Assembly (NCBI GenBank): GCA_947039485.1
Contig: CAMQZC010000006.1
Span: forward strand, 1 to 64,000
Direction: 5' to 3'
Source of the DNA: an uncultured Verrucomicrobiales bacterium
Lineage (GTDB): Bacteria; Verrucomicrobiota; Verrucomicrobiia; Verrucomicrobiales; Akkermansiaceae
DNA: 64,000 nt
In this document: positions 40,249 to 49,113 of the stretch, one piece after another
Layout of the letters: every line of letters begins with the position of its first letter
Numbering within the stretch: position 1 is the stretch's first letter
Translations under genes and position numbers: made by a program
Notes under the pieces: generated by a model
Databases searched by the model: none
What the model saw: the letters and a program-made list of their open reading frames with translations, nothing else
Told to the model about the DNA's origin: nothing

Positions 40249-41151
40249 ATGAGCTCTTCTCTTATTATTGTTTTTGGGGCCTCTGGTCGTACTGGCATGG
40301 CTATTGTAGATGCTTGTCGTCAAGCTGGTTATAATATTCTTTTTCCTAGTCACGCAGAACTCCCCTTGGAGAATACGAAAGCCTTAGAGCAATTTATCCT
40401 AACGCATCGACCTGTAGCCGTTATTAATGCAGCTGCTATCAGTGGGCTTGAAGACTGCCTTGAGGACCCTCTCAAAGCCCATCTGATTAATGCCTTGGCT
40501 CCTGCGAGCATGGCACTGGCTTGCAAGCATGTGGGTGCGCGATTTATTCATCTATCAACAGATTATGTGCTCGATGGCCGCAAGAAGGGACTGAAGTCTG
40601 AGCAGTATAAGCGACGCCCTAGCAGCATCTACGCACAGAGTAAATGGGAGGGAGAGCAACAGGTTTTAGAGGCTTATGAAGAAACTGTTATTGCTCGTGT
40701 CTCTTGGGTTTGTGGCAATCCTAAGCGTCCTGCTTTTGTGGAGCAGATTTGTGATAGAGCCCTGCGCTCTGAGCCTTTAGCTGCAATTGCGGATAAATTT
40801 TCTAAGCCTACAAATGTGGTTGATATAGCGCGTGCCCTGTTGTCCCTGATTGATGACTCTACTCATCGTGGGACGGTGCATCTCTGCAGCTCGGGGGAGG
40901 CTCTGAGTTGGTGGGATTGTGCGCAGTTTGCTTTACAGGAGCTGCAGGATTGTGGGGCGATAAAGGAGCTTCCCAATATTGATAAACAAGTACTTGGCGA
41001 GATTGTGTTTTTCCGTGAGGATCGCCCACGCTTCACTGCGATGGATAACGCTAAGCTGACACAGGACTGGGGGCTAGTGATGCCTGATGCGCGTGACACG
41101 ATTCGGGCGGCCGTACGTGCTTGGTTAGCGCAGAGAGCAGCTGATAGCTGA
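40249..41151 (+). CDS. RmlD-like SDR sugar-nucleotide reductase
   Basis: A 300-residue extended short-chain dehydrogenase with the nucleotide-binding motif GASGRTG, the STDYVLDG block and the catalytic YAQSK (Tyr/Lys). The order matches dTDP-4-dehydrorhamnose reductase (RmlD), which completes dTDP-rhamnose. No rmlA, B or C is nearby, so it could also be another RmlD-family enzyme, such as an MAT2B-like one. The upstream region is occupied by the SRP RNA. The coding strand is strongly G-rich, unlike plus-strand genes left of 36 kb. Confidence 0.75.
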   Translation: MSSSLIIVFGASGRTGMAIVDACRQAGYNILFPSHAELPLENTKALEQFILTHRPVAVINAAAISGLEDCLEDPLKAHLINALAPASMALACKHVGARFIHLSTDYVLDGRKKGLKSEQYKRRPSSIYAQSKWEGEQQVLEAYEETVIARVSWVCGNPKRPAFVEQICDRALRSEPLAAIADKFSKPTNVVDIARALLSLIDDSTHRGTVHLCSSGEALSWWDCAQFALQELQDCGAIKELPNIDKQVLGEIVFFREDRPRFTAMDNAKLTQDWGLVMPDARDTIRAAVRAWLAQRAADS

Positions 41152-41284
41152 GGCTCTGAGGCAAACAAGCGGCAAAAGAACGTAGCGGGGCAGGGGGGCA
41201 GGATTGTTACCCAGCAGCATTGTCTTTGCTTATGTTGAGCGTCTCTGTGAGGACTTTACTGAGCTGTGGTCTCTTTTTCTTTTC

Positions 41285-41312
41285 TTGCATTATTTTCTCA
41301 TAAGAGTATACT
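41285..41312 (+). promoter_or_regulatory. acnA promoter
   Basis: TTGCAT, a 16-base spacer and TATACT. The start codon at 41351 lies about 32 bases after the expected transcription start. Confidence 0.55.
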
Positions 41313-41350
41313 TTTCGCGTGCCATAGTAACCCTAGGCACCATCAACATC

Positions 41351-44074
41351 ATGGACACCTTACGCACTTTCACGACAGCTCAAGGCACGCAGGGCAGTTT
41401 TTACTCGCTGCCAGCTCTTTCTCAACAATCGTTCCCCGGTATCACTCGCATGCCTATCTCCCTACGCATCGTCTTGGAGAGTTTATTGCGCAACTGTGAT
41501 GGTCTCAAGGTGACTGAGCAGGATGTGAGAAATCTCGCTGCTTGGTCGGCTCAGACCCCAGCCGATTACGAAATTCCCTTTACGGTGGCCCGCATTATCT
41601 TGCAGGATCTCACGGGTGTACCTTTGCTGGTGGACCTCGCTGCGATGCGCTCCGCTGTCCAAGATCTGGGTGCAGATCCCAAGAAGATGGAGCCTCTGGT
41701 TCCTGTAGACTTGGTGGTGGATCACTCGGTGCAGGTTGACTGGTCAGGTTTCTCCTCTTCTTATCAAAAGAATTTGACGCGCGAGTTTGAGCGTAATACA
41801 GAGCGCTATGAGTTCCTGAAATGGGGTCAGCAGGCTTTTGAAACATTCTCCGTGGTGCCCCCAAGTACGGGTATTGTGCATCAGGTGAATCTCGAGTACT
41901 TGGCTCGCGGTGTGATGGAGAAGGATGGCGTGTTCTATCCCGATAGTCTCGTGGGTACGGACTCTCATACAACGATGATTAATGGCTTAGGTATTGTTGC
42001 CTGGGGCGTTGGCGGTATCGAGGCTGAGGCTGGTATGCTGGGTCAGCCAGTGACCTTCCTCGTGCCTGAGGTGGTGGGTGTGAATCTCACCGGCTCGCTG
42101 CGTGAGGGTGTTACGGCAACCGATTTAGCGCTGCACGTGACGCAGATGCTGCGCGCACATGGTGTGGTGGGCAAGTTTGTGGAGTTCTTTGGCTCGGGCG
42201 CACAGTCGCTCTCGTTGCCTGACCGTGCAACGGTGGCTAATATGGCTCCTGAGTATGGTGCCACAATGGGCTTCTTCCCAATTGATGATTGCTCGCTTGA
42301 GTACTTGCGTGCCACGGGTCGCAGTGCTGAGCATGTAGCAAACTATGAGGCTTATTACAAAGCTCAGGAGATGTACGGTATGCCTCAGCAAGGAGATATT
42401 GATTACAGTGTTGAGCTTGCCCTTGATTTGGCCTCGGTAGTGCCTGCTGTGGCTGGTCCTAAGCGACCTCAGGATCGTATTGCTTTGACTGATTTGAAGT
42501 CCGATTTTGCGACGATGACTCAGGAGGTTTACAATCTGCCAACATCTCGTCCTGCTGTGGCTGTGACGATGCAGGGCGATGCGGGTGATCCTGATGCTGC
42601 GAGCTCACATGATGTGGAGCTGCGCGATGGTTCTATCCTTGTGGCGGCTATCACGAGCTGCACCAATACGAGCAATGATAGCTTGATGCTGGCAGCTGGT
42701 TTGCTGGCAAAGAAGGCGGCGGCTCTTGGTCTCAAGGTGCCTGCTTATGTGAAGACTTCGATGGCTCCTGGCTCTCGTATTGCTGAGCGTTATTTCACAA
42801 ATAATGATTTGATGGGCGCGCTGGATGCGGTGGGCTTCTCGATTGTAGGCTACGGCTGCGCTACTTGCATTGGTAATTCTGGACCGCTCAATGCGCAGCT
42901 TGAGGCTGCGGTGAAGGATCATGATTTGCTCTCTTGCTCCGTGCTCTCGGGTAACCGTAATTTTGAGGCGCGAATTCACGCTTCGGTGAAGGCTAATTTC
43001 CTGATGTCTCCCCCACTGGTGATTGCCTTTGCTCTGGCTGGCCGCGTGGACATTGATTTGCAGTCTGAGGCTCTGACAACGACTCCTTGCGGTAAGCCTG
43101 TGTATCTCAAGGATATTTGGCCTAGCTCTGCTGAGATTGCCGAGGCTGTGGCCAAGGCTTGCAAACCTGAGGATTATGCTGCTTGCTACAGTGGTAATGT
43201 GGCTGAGTGGGATATGGTTCAGGGTCCTGATGGTGATACTTTTACATGGGATGACTCGTCGACTTATATCCATCGCCCACCTTTCTTTGAGTCCTTCAAG
43301 GGTACGGGTGAGTTAGCTGATATTGTTGATATTGAGGATGCTCGTCCCCTTGGTATTTTTGGAGATTCCGTGACGACGGATCATATCTCGCCTGCTGGCG
43401 CAATCAAGACAACGAGTCCTGCAGGAGCGTTCTTGGCGGCTCAGGGTGTGCAGCGCCGTGATTTCAACACGTATGGCTCACGCCGTGGCAATGATTTGAT
43501 TATGACGCGCGGTACATTTGCTAATGTGCGTATCAAGAATTTGATGATGGGTACGCTTGAGGGCGGTTACACGCTTTACTTTGGTGACTCCGCTCTCACT
43601 ACTCCTGATGTGGCGATTGAGAGCTGCTGCGGTACTCCTACCTTCATCTATGATGCGGGGATAGCTTACAAGGCTGAGGGCCGCTCAACGGTGATTATTG
43701 CTGGTGAGGATTATGGCATGGGCTCGTCTCGCGACTGGGCAGCCAAGGGTACCAGCTTGCTGGGTGTGAAGGCTGTGGTGACCAAGAGCTTTGAGCGTAT
43801 TCACCGTAGCAATCTCATCGGTATGGGTGTGCTGCCGCTCAATTTTGCGAATCCTGCGGACTATGACCGTGTGAAGGATTTGCGCGATGTGCGTTTTAGT
43901 ATCCGAGGCTTGAGCAATGAGATGCCTGCGCGCTCGGCTGCTACGTTGCTGGTTAACCCATCGGGTGCTGAGGCTTTTGAGCTGCCCCTTATTGTGCGTA
44001 TTGATACGCCTATTGAGAAGGCTTACTTCCGCGCTGGTGGTATCCTCCCTTATGTGCTCAATAGCTATTGCTAA
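41351..44074 (+). CDS. acnA: Aconitate hydratase A
   Basis: A 907-residue TCA-cycle enzyme that interconverts citrate and isocitrate. The [4Fe-4S] cysteines lie in SCTNTSN and GYGCATCIGNSG. VGTDSHTTM, GDSVTTDHISPAG and GMGSSRDWAAKG are the other active-site blocks. The order of domains and length fit AcnA rather than AcnB. The start at 41351 is chosen because the 49 codons upstream encode a hydrophobic stretch foreign to aconitases and contain the promoter. The plus strand is strongly G/T-rich throughout. Confidence 0.96.
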   Translation: MDTLRTFTTAQGTQGSFYSLPALSQQSFPGITRMPISLRIVLESLLRNCDGLKVTEQDVRNLAAWSAQTPADYEIPFTVARIILQDLTGVPLLVDLAAMRSAVQDLGADPKKMEPLVPVDLVVDHSVQVDWSGFSSSYQKNLTREFERNTERYEFLKWGQQAFETFSVVPPSTGIVHQVNLEYLARGVMEKDGVFYPDSLVGTDSHTTMINGLGIVAWGVGGIEAEAGMLGQPVTFLVPEVVGVNLTGSLREGVTATDLALHVTQMLRAHGVVGKFVEFFGSGAQSLSLPDRATVANMAPEYGATMGFFPIDDCSLEYLRATGRSAEHVANYEAYYKAQEMYGMPQQGDIDYSVELALDLASVVPAVAGPKRPQDRIALTDLKSDFATMTQEVYNLPTSRPAVAVTMQGDAGDPDAASSHDVELRDGSILVAAITSCTNTSNDSLMLAAGLLAKKAAALGLKVPAYVKTSMAPGSRIAERYFTNNDLMGALDAVGFSIVGYGCATCIGNSGPLNAQLEAAVKDHDLLSCSVLSGNRNFEARIHASVKANFLMSPPLVIAFALAGRVDIDLQSEALTTTPCGKPVYLKDIWPSSAEIAEAVAKACKPEDYAACYSGNVAEWDMVQGPDGDTFTWDDSSTYIHRPPFFESFKGTGELADIVDIEDARPLGIFGDSVTTDHISPAGAIKTTSPAGAFLAAQGVQRRDFNTYGSRRGNDLIMTRGTFANVRIKNLMMGTLEGGYTLYFGDSALTTPDVAIESCCGTPTFIYDAGIAYKAEGRSTVIIAGEDYGMGSSRDWAAKGTSLLGVKAVVTKSFERIHRSNLIGMGVLPLNFANPADYDRVKDLRDVRFSIRGLSNEMPARSAATLLVNPSGAEAFELPLIVRIDTPIEKAYFRAGGILPYVLNSYC

Positions 44075-44144
44075 AGGGCTGAGGCGCCTTTCACTGTTGA
44101 CATCTGCTCTGACTTGATAAATAATAAGCATTGAAAGATTTATA

Positions 44145-44681
44145 ATGATGATGAAAATGAAAAATATAGCGTTGGAGGATCTCCAGCCCAATGCCGCAAA
44201 GCTCATTGGCCAGCAGTGGATGCTAATCACGGCAGGGAAGATGGGTGCCGAGACGGAGGACTTTAACACGATGACTGCGAGCTGGGGGGGCATTGGCTTC
44301 CTCTGGAATCGCCCCGTGGCTTATGTCTTTGTACGCCCCAATCGTCATACGGCTCCGCTGCTGGATGCTGAGGATTCTTTTACTCTGAGTTTCTTGCCTG
44401 AGCAATATCGCGCTGACTTGATGTTCTGCGGTCGTCATTCGGGTAGCGCAGGGGCTAAGCTGCCTCAGACCTCGATGACTGCCTGTGAGACTCCTAGCGG
44501 TCTGGTGGCGATGAATGACGCTGATGTTGTCCTTGAGTGCCGCAAGATGTATGTGCAGGAGATGGATCAGCAAGCTTACCTCGACTGGTCTGAGGTGAGC
44601 CCTCGCTACTATGCGGAGGGGAACCCCCTGCATGTGCTCTATATTGCTGAGATTAGTCAATGCTGGGTGCGCCCCAGCTAG
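44145..44681 (+). CDS. Flavin reductase-family protein
   Basis: A 178-residue FMN-binding split-barrel protein. The motifs LITAGK, NTMTASWGG and YVFVRPNRHTAPLL fit the flavin reductase-like family (HpaC/PF01613 type), with FTLSFLPEQYR later in the fold. Such proteins reduce free flavin or act as FMN-dependent oxidoreductases; many in anaerobes have no assigned substrate. It stands alone between acnA and the kinase gene. Several Met codons crowd the start, so the exact start is uncertain by up to five codons. Confidence 0.8.
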   Translation: MMMKMKNIALEDLQPNAAKLIGQQWMLITAGKMGAETEDFNTMTASWGGIGFLWNRPVAYVFVRPNRHTAPLLDAEDSFTLSFLPEQYRADLMFCGRHSGSAGAKLPQTSMTACETPSGLVAMNDADVVLECRKMYVQEMDQQAYLDWSEVSPRYYAEGNPLHVLYIAEISQCWVRPS

Positions 44682-44696
44682 TAGATTCCCCTGACG

Positions 44697-45746
44697 ATGC
44701 GTCTTCATTCCACCACTGATACTCCTCCATGTGAGGAGTCGCAGAGTGCCTGCAGGGCAGCTGCTGGGCAAGATAACTCAGGGGGGATGATGGAAGATAT
44801 CCTCGCTGTGACGAGTGCTAATGCACCCGCGGAGGATGTGGATTGTATGGTGGCTCCCAAGGAGCTTCCTCGCGGCACGCGCTTGCGCAATTACTCGATT
44901 ATTCGAGTGCTTGGTGCTGGTGGCTTTGGGGTGACTTATCTGGCTCGGGAGGATATACTTGATCGCTTGGTGGTGATTAAGGAGCATTTCCCCGATGCGT
45001 ACTGCTACCGCGAGGCCAAGACCATGGCGGTCAAGCTGCGCAATGAGGAGTCAGAGGATCTCTATGCGTGGGCTTTGTTAGCCTTTCTCCGCGAGGTACG
45101 CCTACTCGCAACGCTCAATCATGTTAATATAGCGCGTGTCTTTTCCTATTTTGAGGCTCATGGTACAGCTTACTATGTCTCGGAGTATATTGATGGTATG
45201 TCGTTTGTTGATTTGGCAAAGGATTACAAGGATCATCGAATGAGTATCCCTCAAGACTCCTTGTATGGCTGTATGATACGCCTGCTTGATGCTCTCCATT
45301 ACCTGCATCAGCAGGATGTGCTGCATCGCGATATCAAGCCAGATAACATTATTATCACCAAGGAGGGCATGCCTGTACTCATCGACTTTGGGGCTGCTCG
45401 AGAGGGTGGTACCAATGAGGGTGGTGAGGTGGTTGAGTCCATCGGATTTAGCCCCAGTGAGCAGGGAGGTGATAGTCGTGAGAGTGAGGAGATGGGGCCA
45501 TGGTCAGATATTTACTCATTAGGGGCGACCTTCTACTTCATTCTCGATCCTCAGGCTATGCCCTCTAGTCGCCTACGCGAGCGATATTTTGATACACTTA
45601 ATCCTCTGGCGGAGAACGGGGAGCTGCTCAAGCACTATCACCAACGACTCCTCGCCTCTATTGACCGCGCCTTTGCCCCATCAATTGCTGCCCGATACAA
45701 GTCGGTAGCTGACTGGATTGCCGATTTGCGCGCTGAACCTAGCTAA
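44697..45746 (+). CDS. Cytoplasmic Ser/Thr protein kinase
   Basis: A Hanks-type kinase of 349 residues with all key elements: glycine loop GAGGFG (73-78), Lys95 in VVIKEH, the helix C Glu in LREVRLL, catalytic loop HRDIKPDN (210-217), DFG (230-232) and GFSPSEQ in place of APE. There is no membrane segment or sensor domain. A start at 44787 or 44790 is also possible because AGGGGGG directly precedes it. Ten bases later comes a gene for a membrane protein with a degenerate kinase-like domain, so the two probably work together. Confidence 0.9.
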   Translation: MRLHSTTDTPPCEESQSACRAAAGQDNSGGMMEDILAVTSANAPAEDVDCMVAPKELPRGTRLRNYSIIRVLGAGGFGVTYLAREDILDRLVVIKEHFPDAYCYREAKTMAVKLRNEESEDLYAWALLAFLREVRLLATLNHVNIARVFSYFEAHGTAYYVSEYIDGMSFVDLAKDYKDHRMSIPQDSLYGCMIRLLDALHYLHQQDVLHRDIKPDNIIITKEGMPVLIDFGAAREGGTNEGGEVVESIGFSPSEQGGDSRESEEMGPWSDIYSLGATFYFILDPQAMPSSRLRERYFDTLNPLAENGELLKHYHQRLLASIDRAFAPSIAARYKSVADWIADLRAEPS

Positions 45747-45756
45747 TAGCAGGCCT

Positions 45757-47241
45757 ATGACTACTAACCCTCCACCTACCCACCAATCCTCTGACTCCCC
45801 AGGAGAGGAATCCATCGCTGAGATGCTCTACAAGACCTCAGCTGATGAGCAAGTTAAGCCCAATCCGATGCCTGCGCAGTCTACCGTAGCAGACTCAACT
45901 GAGGAGGATAACCTGCTTGATAATTTGCTACAAAAGCTCAGTCTCCGTATGAGTATAGAGACGAAGCATGAGGAGCCCATAGCTGAACCAGAGTTAGAGA
46001 TGCAGCCTATCCCTGAGTCTTTGCTTGCTGCTGCGGAGCCCGTGGAGCGTAAGCCTATACCAGCCCTTAACACAAAGAAAGAGCCTGCTGCTGGACCCGC
46101 TGTGGCGCTGGCGGCAACGCCTTCTTTTGTGGCTAGCGCTATTGCGCACGTCATCACCACAGAGAAAGGAACGCCAGATTTGCTACCCAAGCCTGATGAG
46201 TTGCTTTTTGAGGGATGTATGATTGAGGATGTCTCTGCTGTTGAGGAGGATGGGAGCTGTCTTTGTCGCGCGACTGTCGAGGGTGCTGATGCTTGGCTGC
46301 GTCTGAGCACCAAGAAGGATAGGACAGAGTTTTACCGGCAGGCGCGTGCGCTTAGTTGGCTCAATGAGTCGTGCCTGCCCCGCATAAGCTTTGCTCAGGA
46401 TAAGTACTTGATTGAGCTGATTGCGCAGGCTGCTCCTCTGACCGAGTGGCGCGGAGAGCAGGTGAGACTGGACCCCTATAGGATTGGCCGCATCATTCAA
46501 AGCATCCTTAGAGTGCTCTACCAGCTACAGGCGTCAGAGCTGTGTATAGCAGGTATGGATATTGATCATTGTGTTGTCACGTCTGAGGGAGAGTTCAAGC
46601 TTAACAAGCTGAATACGGTCGCCTTAAGCCAAGCTGCATTGAGGTCTCAGCGCGAGAATCTAGCCAAAATATTCTACTACCTCATCCGAGGCGAGCGGGT
46701 GAGCATCGGCTCGCTGGAGCAACCCCTCTCCGAGGATGATAGCCATAGTGAGTACCCCCTTTTTATCCGCCAGCCTCTCGATCGCAGCCTGCAAGGTGAG
46801 GACGAGTATGAAGAATCCGAGTTGCTCTGCAGCATGGATCAATGGATGGGCTCCAATCAGGCGCCTAGTCATGCACTGCTAGCGCATGAGAAGCATAGGT
46901 ATAGCAGCAACAAGCCTCGCCTGCGCATCGTTATGAGCATCATCGCTGCCACGATCTTTATCGCCGTCCTCATCATCGCTGGCGCCTCCTTCGGTATGAA
47001 AAGTGTGGAGGATGAATCCGAACAACTGCGTATCAGTGAGGAGCTTAAACGCTCATTGATTGTGGATCAATCCATCCAGAAGAATTGGGAGCAAAAGATT
47101 AAACTCCCCTCAAACGTCATTGCGGAAGAACCCCTGATGAAGGGCGCAACGGTGCCCATCTTTGTTGACTGGAGTAGCGCAGGAACGGGCTTACTGGATA
47201 GCGATAAGTTCGTGACCGATGAGGCCGATGAGGCCAAGTAA
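45757..47241 (+). CDS. Membrane protein with a degenerate kinase-like domain
   Basis: A 494-residue protein. Residues 1-150 are acidic, Pro/Ala-rich and probably disordered. Residues 150-370 follow the pattern of a protein kinase fold but lack its catalytic residues. A membrane segment lies at 389-413, and about 80 residues follow outside. Where a kinase has HRDxKxxN this has GMDIDHCVV (267-275), and at the DFG position it has KLN (281-283). The start at 45757 lies 10 bases after the kinase stop. I infer a pseudokinase partner that anchors or regulates the upstream kinase. The resemblance is by eye. Confidence 0.65.
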   Translation: MTTNPPPTHQSSDSPGEESIAEMLYKTSADEQVKPNPMPAQSTVADSTEEDNLLDNLLQKLSLRMSIETKHEEPIAEPELEMQPIPESLLAAAEPVERKPIPALNTKKEPAAGPAVALAATPSFVASAIAHVITTEKGTPDLLPKPDELLFEGCMIEDVSAVEEDGSCLCRATVEGADAWLRLSTKKDRTEFYRQARALSWLNESCLPRISFAQDKYLIELIAQAAPLTEWRGEQVRLDPYRIGRIIQSILRVLYQLQASELCIAGMDIDHCVVTSEGEFKLNKLNTVALSQAALRSQRENLAKIFYYLIRGERVSIGSLEQPLSEDDSHSEYPLFIRQPLDRSLQGEDEYEESELLCSMDQWMGSNQAPSHALLAHEKHRYSSNKPRLRIVMSIIAATIFIAVLIIAGASFGMKSVEDESEQLRISEELKRSLIVDQSIQKNWEQKIKLPSNVIAEEPLMKGATVPIFVDWSSAGTGLLDSDKFVTDEADEAK

Positions 47242-47296
47242 GGCACAGAGCCTCGCTAGCCTTTGCTGATAGTACAGCGTGAGAAAATGAAACACA

Positions 47297-47326
47297 AAGA
47301 AGCGCAGTCCTGAGACTGCGCTTCTT
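47297..47326. terminator. Bidirectional terminator
   Basis: A perfect 13-bp stem (AAGAAGCGCAGTC and its complement, loop CTGA) is followed by TGTTT on the right and preceded by ACACA on the left. It lies between convergent genes. Confidence 0.8.
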
Positions 47327-47364
47327 GTTTGAATTTTTGCGCTCTGTAAGGAGCTTATTTTTGA

Positions 47365-47592
47365 TTAGGCTGCGATACCAAAGTGTCGCTGAATATCTGC
47401 GAAGATGCGGTCACGCAGGGTGCGAGCCTTTTCTATGTCGCGTGTCTTAAGCGAGAAGCGCAGGCGCTCAGCCGTTGCATCGGGCTTATGAACAGTCACG
47501 TGACACCACCATACACCACGGTTATTCCACAGGTGATGGTTGGGATTATCGTCATTGATACGCAGTGCGATTTTTGTCTGATGTGGGGTCAT
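47365..47592 (-). CDS. Small protein like the N-terminal domain of a tyrosine recombinase
   Basis: A 75-residue protein. The pattern NNRGVWWCHVTVHK, followed by LRFSLKTRDIEKARTLRDRIFADIQ, resembles the arm-binding N-terminal domain of phage-type integrases. There a strand-rich part is followed by SLxTRDxxxAR. No catalytic domain follows: the frame stops after the domain, and no integrase remnants are seen on either side. It could be a stand-alone DNA-binding protein or a relic. It lies between a terminator and rpmB on the same strand as rpmB. Confidence 0.55.
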   Translation of the reverse strand: MTPHQTKIALRINDDNPNHHLWNNRGVWWCHVTVHKPDATAERLRFSLKTRDIEKARTLRDRIFADIQRHFGIAA

Positions 47593-47730
47593 GTTATTGT
47601 TTTCTATTTTAAAACTCTGACAGAATTTCAGACTCGCAACTGGGTTTCTTTGATGAGAAACTCCTAATCACGCGCCCTCTGTCTGTCTTAGAGACATCCA
47701 GCGGGCGTGATTCGTTCAAAAATATTGAAA

Positions 47731-48009
47731 TTAATAAAGGATACCCGCTTTTTTAAGCGTGTTGTAGGCACCATTCTTGGTGATGGTGCGAAGAGCCTTG
47801 CAGGTGATCTTCATGCGGATGTAACCACCCTTACCGCCATTGAGTTCGGGAACCCAGATGCGCTTTTCTTGAAGATTGGGATAGACGGTACGGTTGACAG
47901 TCTTAGTGACGTGACGGCCGATACCACCCTTTTTCTTAGCAAGACCGGAACGGTGAATGCGGCGGCCCTTGTGAGGGATGGCTAACGTAATGTTGCAGAT
48001 TCGGGACAT
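47731..48009 (-). CDS. rpmB: 50S ribosomal protein L28
   Basis: A 92-residue basic ribosomal protein. It has the N-terminal CNITLAIPHKG, the YPNLQEKRIWVPE core and the C-terminal KALRTITKNGAYNTL typical of L28. A lysine/glycine-rich insert (GLAKKKGGIGRHVTK) after the first strand makes it longer than the 78-residue E. coli form and resembles chlamydial L28. rpmG is not adjacent. A good promoter lies upstream. Confidence 0.93.
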   Translation of the reverse strand: MSRICNITLAIPHKGRRIHRSGLAKKKGGIGRHVTKTVNRTVYPNLQEKRIWVPELNGGKGGYIRMKITCKALRTITKNGAYNTLKKAGILY

Positions 48010-48047
48010 AATTGTTTAAATAAAAATTAAGAGTTAAGCGGGTCGCA

Positions 48048-48075
48048 ATTATACATTATTCTGAGTACGCGTCAA
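48048..48075 (-). promoter_or_regulatory. rpmB promoter
   Basis: On the minus strand TTGACG, a 16-base spacer and a perfect TATAAT. The leader is about 32 bases. Confidence 0.8.
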
Positions 48076-48134
48076 GTAAAACAACTAAATAGCAGCAAAA
48101 AGAATGAATTTATCCTCAGAAGCGGCCTCGACTA

Positions 48135-48163
48135 TTGACATGAGAGCCCTGTCTCGGTAAAGT
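48135..48163 (+). promoter_or_regulatory. Promoter of the GT2 gene
   Basis: TTGACA, a 17-base spacer and TAAAGT. The -10 box ends 14 bases before the ATG at 48178. Confidence 0.65.
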
Positions 48164-48177
48164 GTTTTTCAATAAAT

Positions 48178-49113
48178 ATGAGCGTTACGCCCCCCCTTTT
48201 TAGCATTATTATCCCAGCTTACAAAGCCGCGGACTATATAGGCGCAACCCTCGTGTCTGTCTATGGGCAGAGTGTGCGAGACTTTGAGATACTTGTCATC
48301 AACGACGGCTCCCCCGACAATCTACTTGAGGTGCTGGCTAAAGAGTGTGACCCACGGCTGCGTGTCATTAATCAGAGCAATGCAGGAGTGAGTGCCGCGC
48401 GTAACAGGGCAATTGCTGAGGCGCAGGGGAAGTACATTGCCTTGCTCGACAGCGACGATATTTGGCTACCTTGGCATCTAGAGATGGCTCAGCGCGCGCT
48501 TGAAGCCCACCCTGAGCTTGCATGGTACGCCTCGCGCTATCTGCGCATTGAGGGCTCTCTTAGCCCTGAGCAACTGAAGCGCCCCTGCCCAGAGAGTTGT
48601 GGACTGCAAGCCATCAATTGGTACAGTGAAGGCGGCACTCTCATGCTACCCTCCTGCACCGTTATCCGCAGAGAGGGGATGGAGAGTGCTGACTTCTTCC
48701 CCCTCGGAGTAAAGATGTATGAAGACTCGCTGGCTTGGAGTCAATTTGCCCGCAAGCATCCCATGATCGCTCTGCTCGATGATGCTAGCATGCTCTACAT
48801 CATACACGATCAATCCGCCTGTGCTCACTACGACCTCCACGGCTATGACCGTAGTATGGAGGGTACGCTCTGGCAGCAGATGGCCGCGGCAAAGCAGGCG
48901 ACTGATTGTAGTGCTGAGGCGAAAGTTTACTACCGCAGTTTCAAGCTCATGGCCTACTACTATCGCCGCGCCACCCACTGCCGCGCGCCGCGATTCATGA
49001 GACTTATCATGCGTAGAGTCATCAGAATCGCCTACAATCGAACCGACGCCATGCGCAAGAAGCAGGCGATCGAGAACCGCGTGCAACTTGAGCCTCTGCA
49101 TCCGAAAGCTTAA
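48178..49113 (+). CDS. Family 2 glycosyltransferase
   Basis: A 311-residue GT-A fold transferase. It has FSIIIPAYKAADYI at the N-terminus, the nucleotide-sugar block VINDGSPDN, NAGVSAARNRA, and the DxD-type metal site LLDSDD followed by W near residue 98. The acceptor-side half (about 120-311) is less conserved and ends in a basic tail. It probably adds a sugar to LPS or another surface glycan in the cytoplasm. The 3' end overlaps the exonuclease gene on the other strand by 4 bases. Confidence 0.9.
   Translation: MSVTPPLFSIIIPAYKAADYIGATLVSVYGQSVRDFEILVINDGSPDNLLEVLAKECDPRLRVINQSNAGVSAARNRAIAEAQGKYIALLDSDDIWLPWHLEMAQRALEAHPELAWYASRYLRIEGSLSPEQLKRPCPESCGLQAINWYSEGGTLMLPSCTVIRREGMESADFFPLGVKMYEDSLAWSQFARKHPMIALLDDASMLYIIHDQSACAHYDLHGYDRSMEGTLWQQMAAAKQATDCSAEAKVYYRSFKLMAYYYRRATHCRAPRFMRLIMRRVIRIAYNRTDAMRKKQAIENRVQLEPLHPKA

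Noticed and set aside
40104..40334. A 76-codon open frame across 40104-40334
   Set aside because: It overlaps the SRP RNA promoter, the RNA and the start of the SDR gene.
41204..41350. N-terminal extension of aconitase
   Set aside because: The 49 extra residues are unlike any aconitase and cover the likely promoter.
42605..43273. A 222-codon open frame antisense to acnA
   Set aside because: It lies wholly within a conserved aconitase gene and has no start signal.
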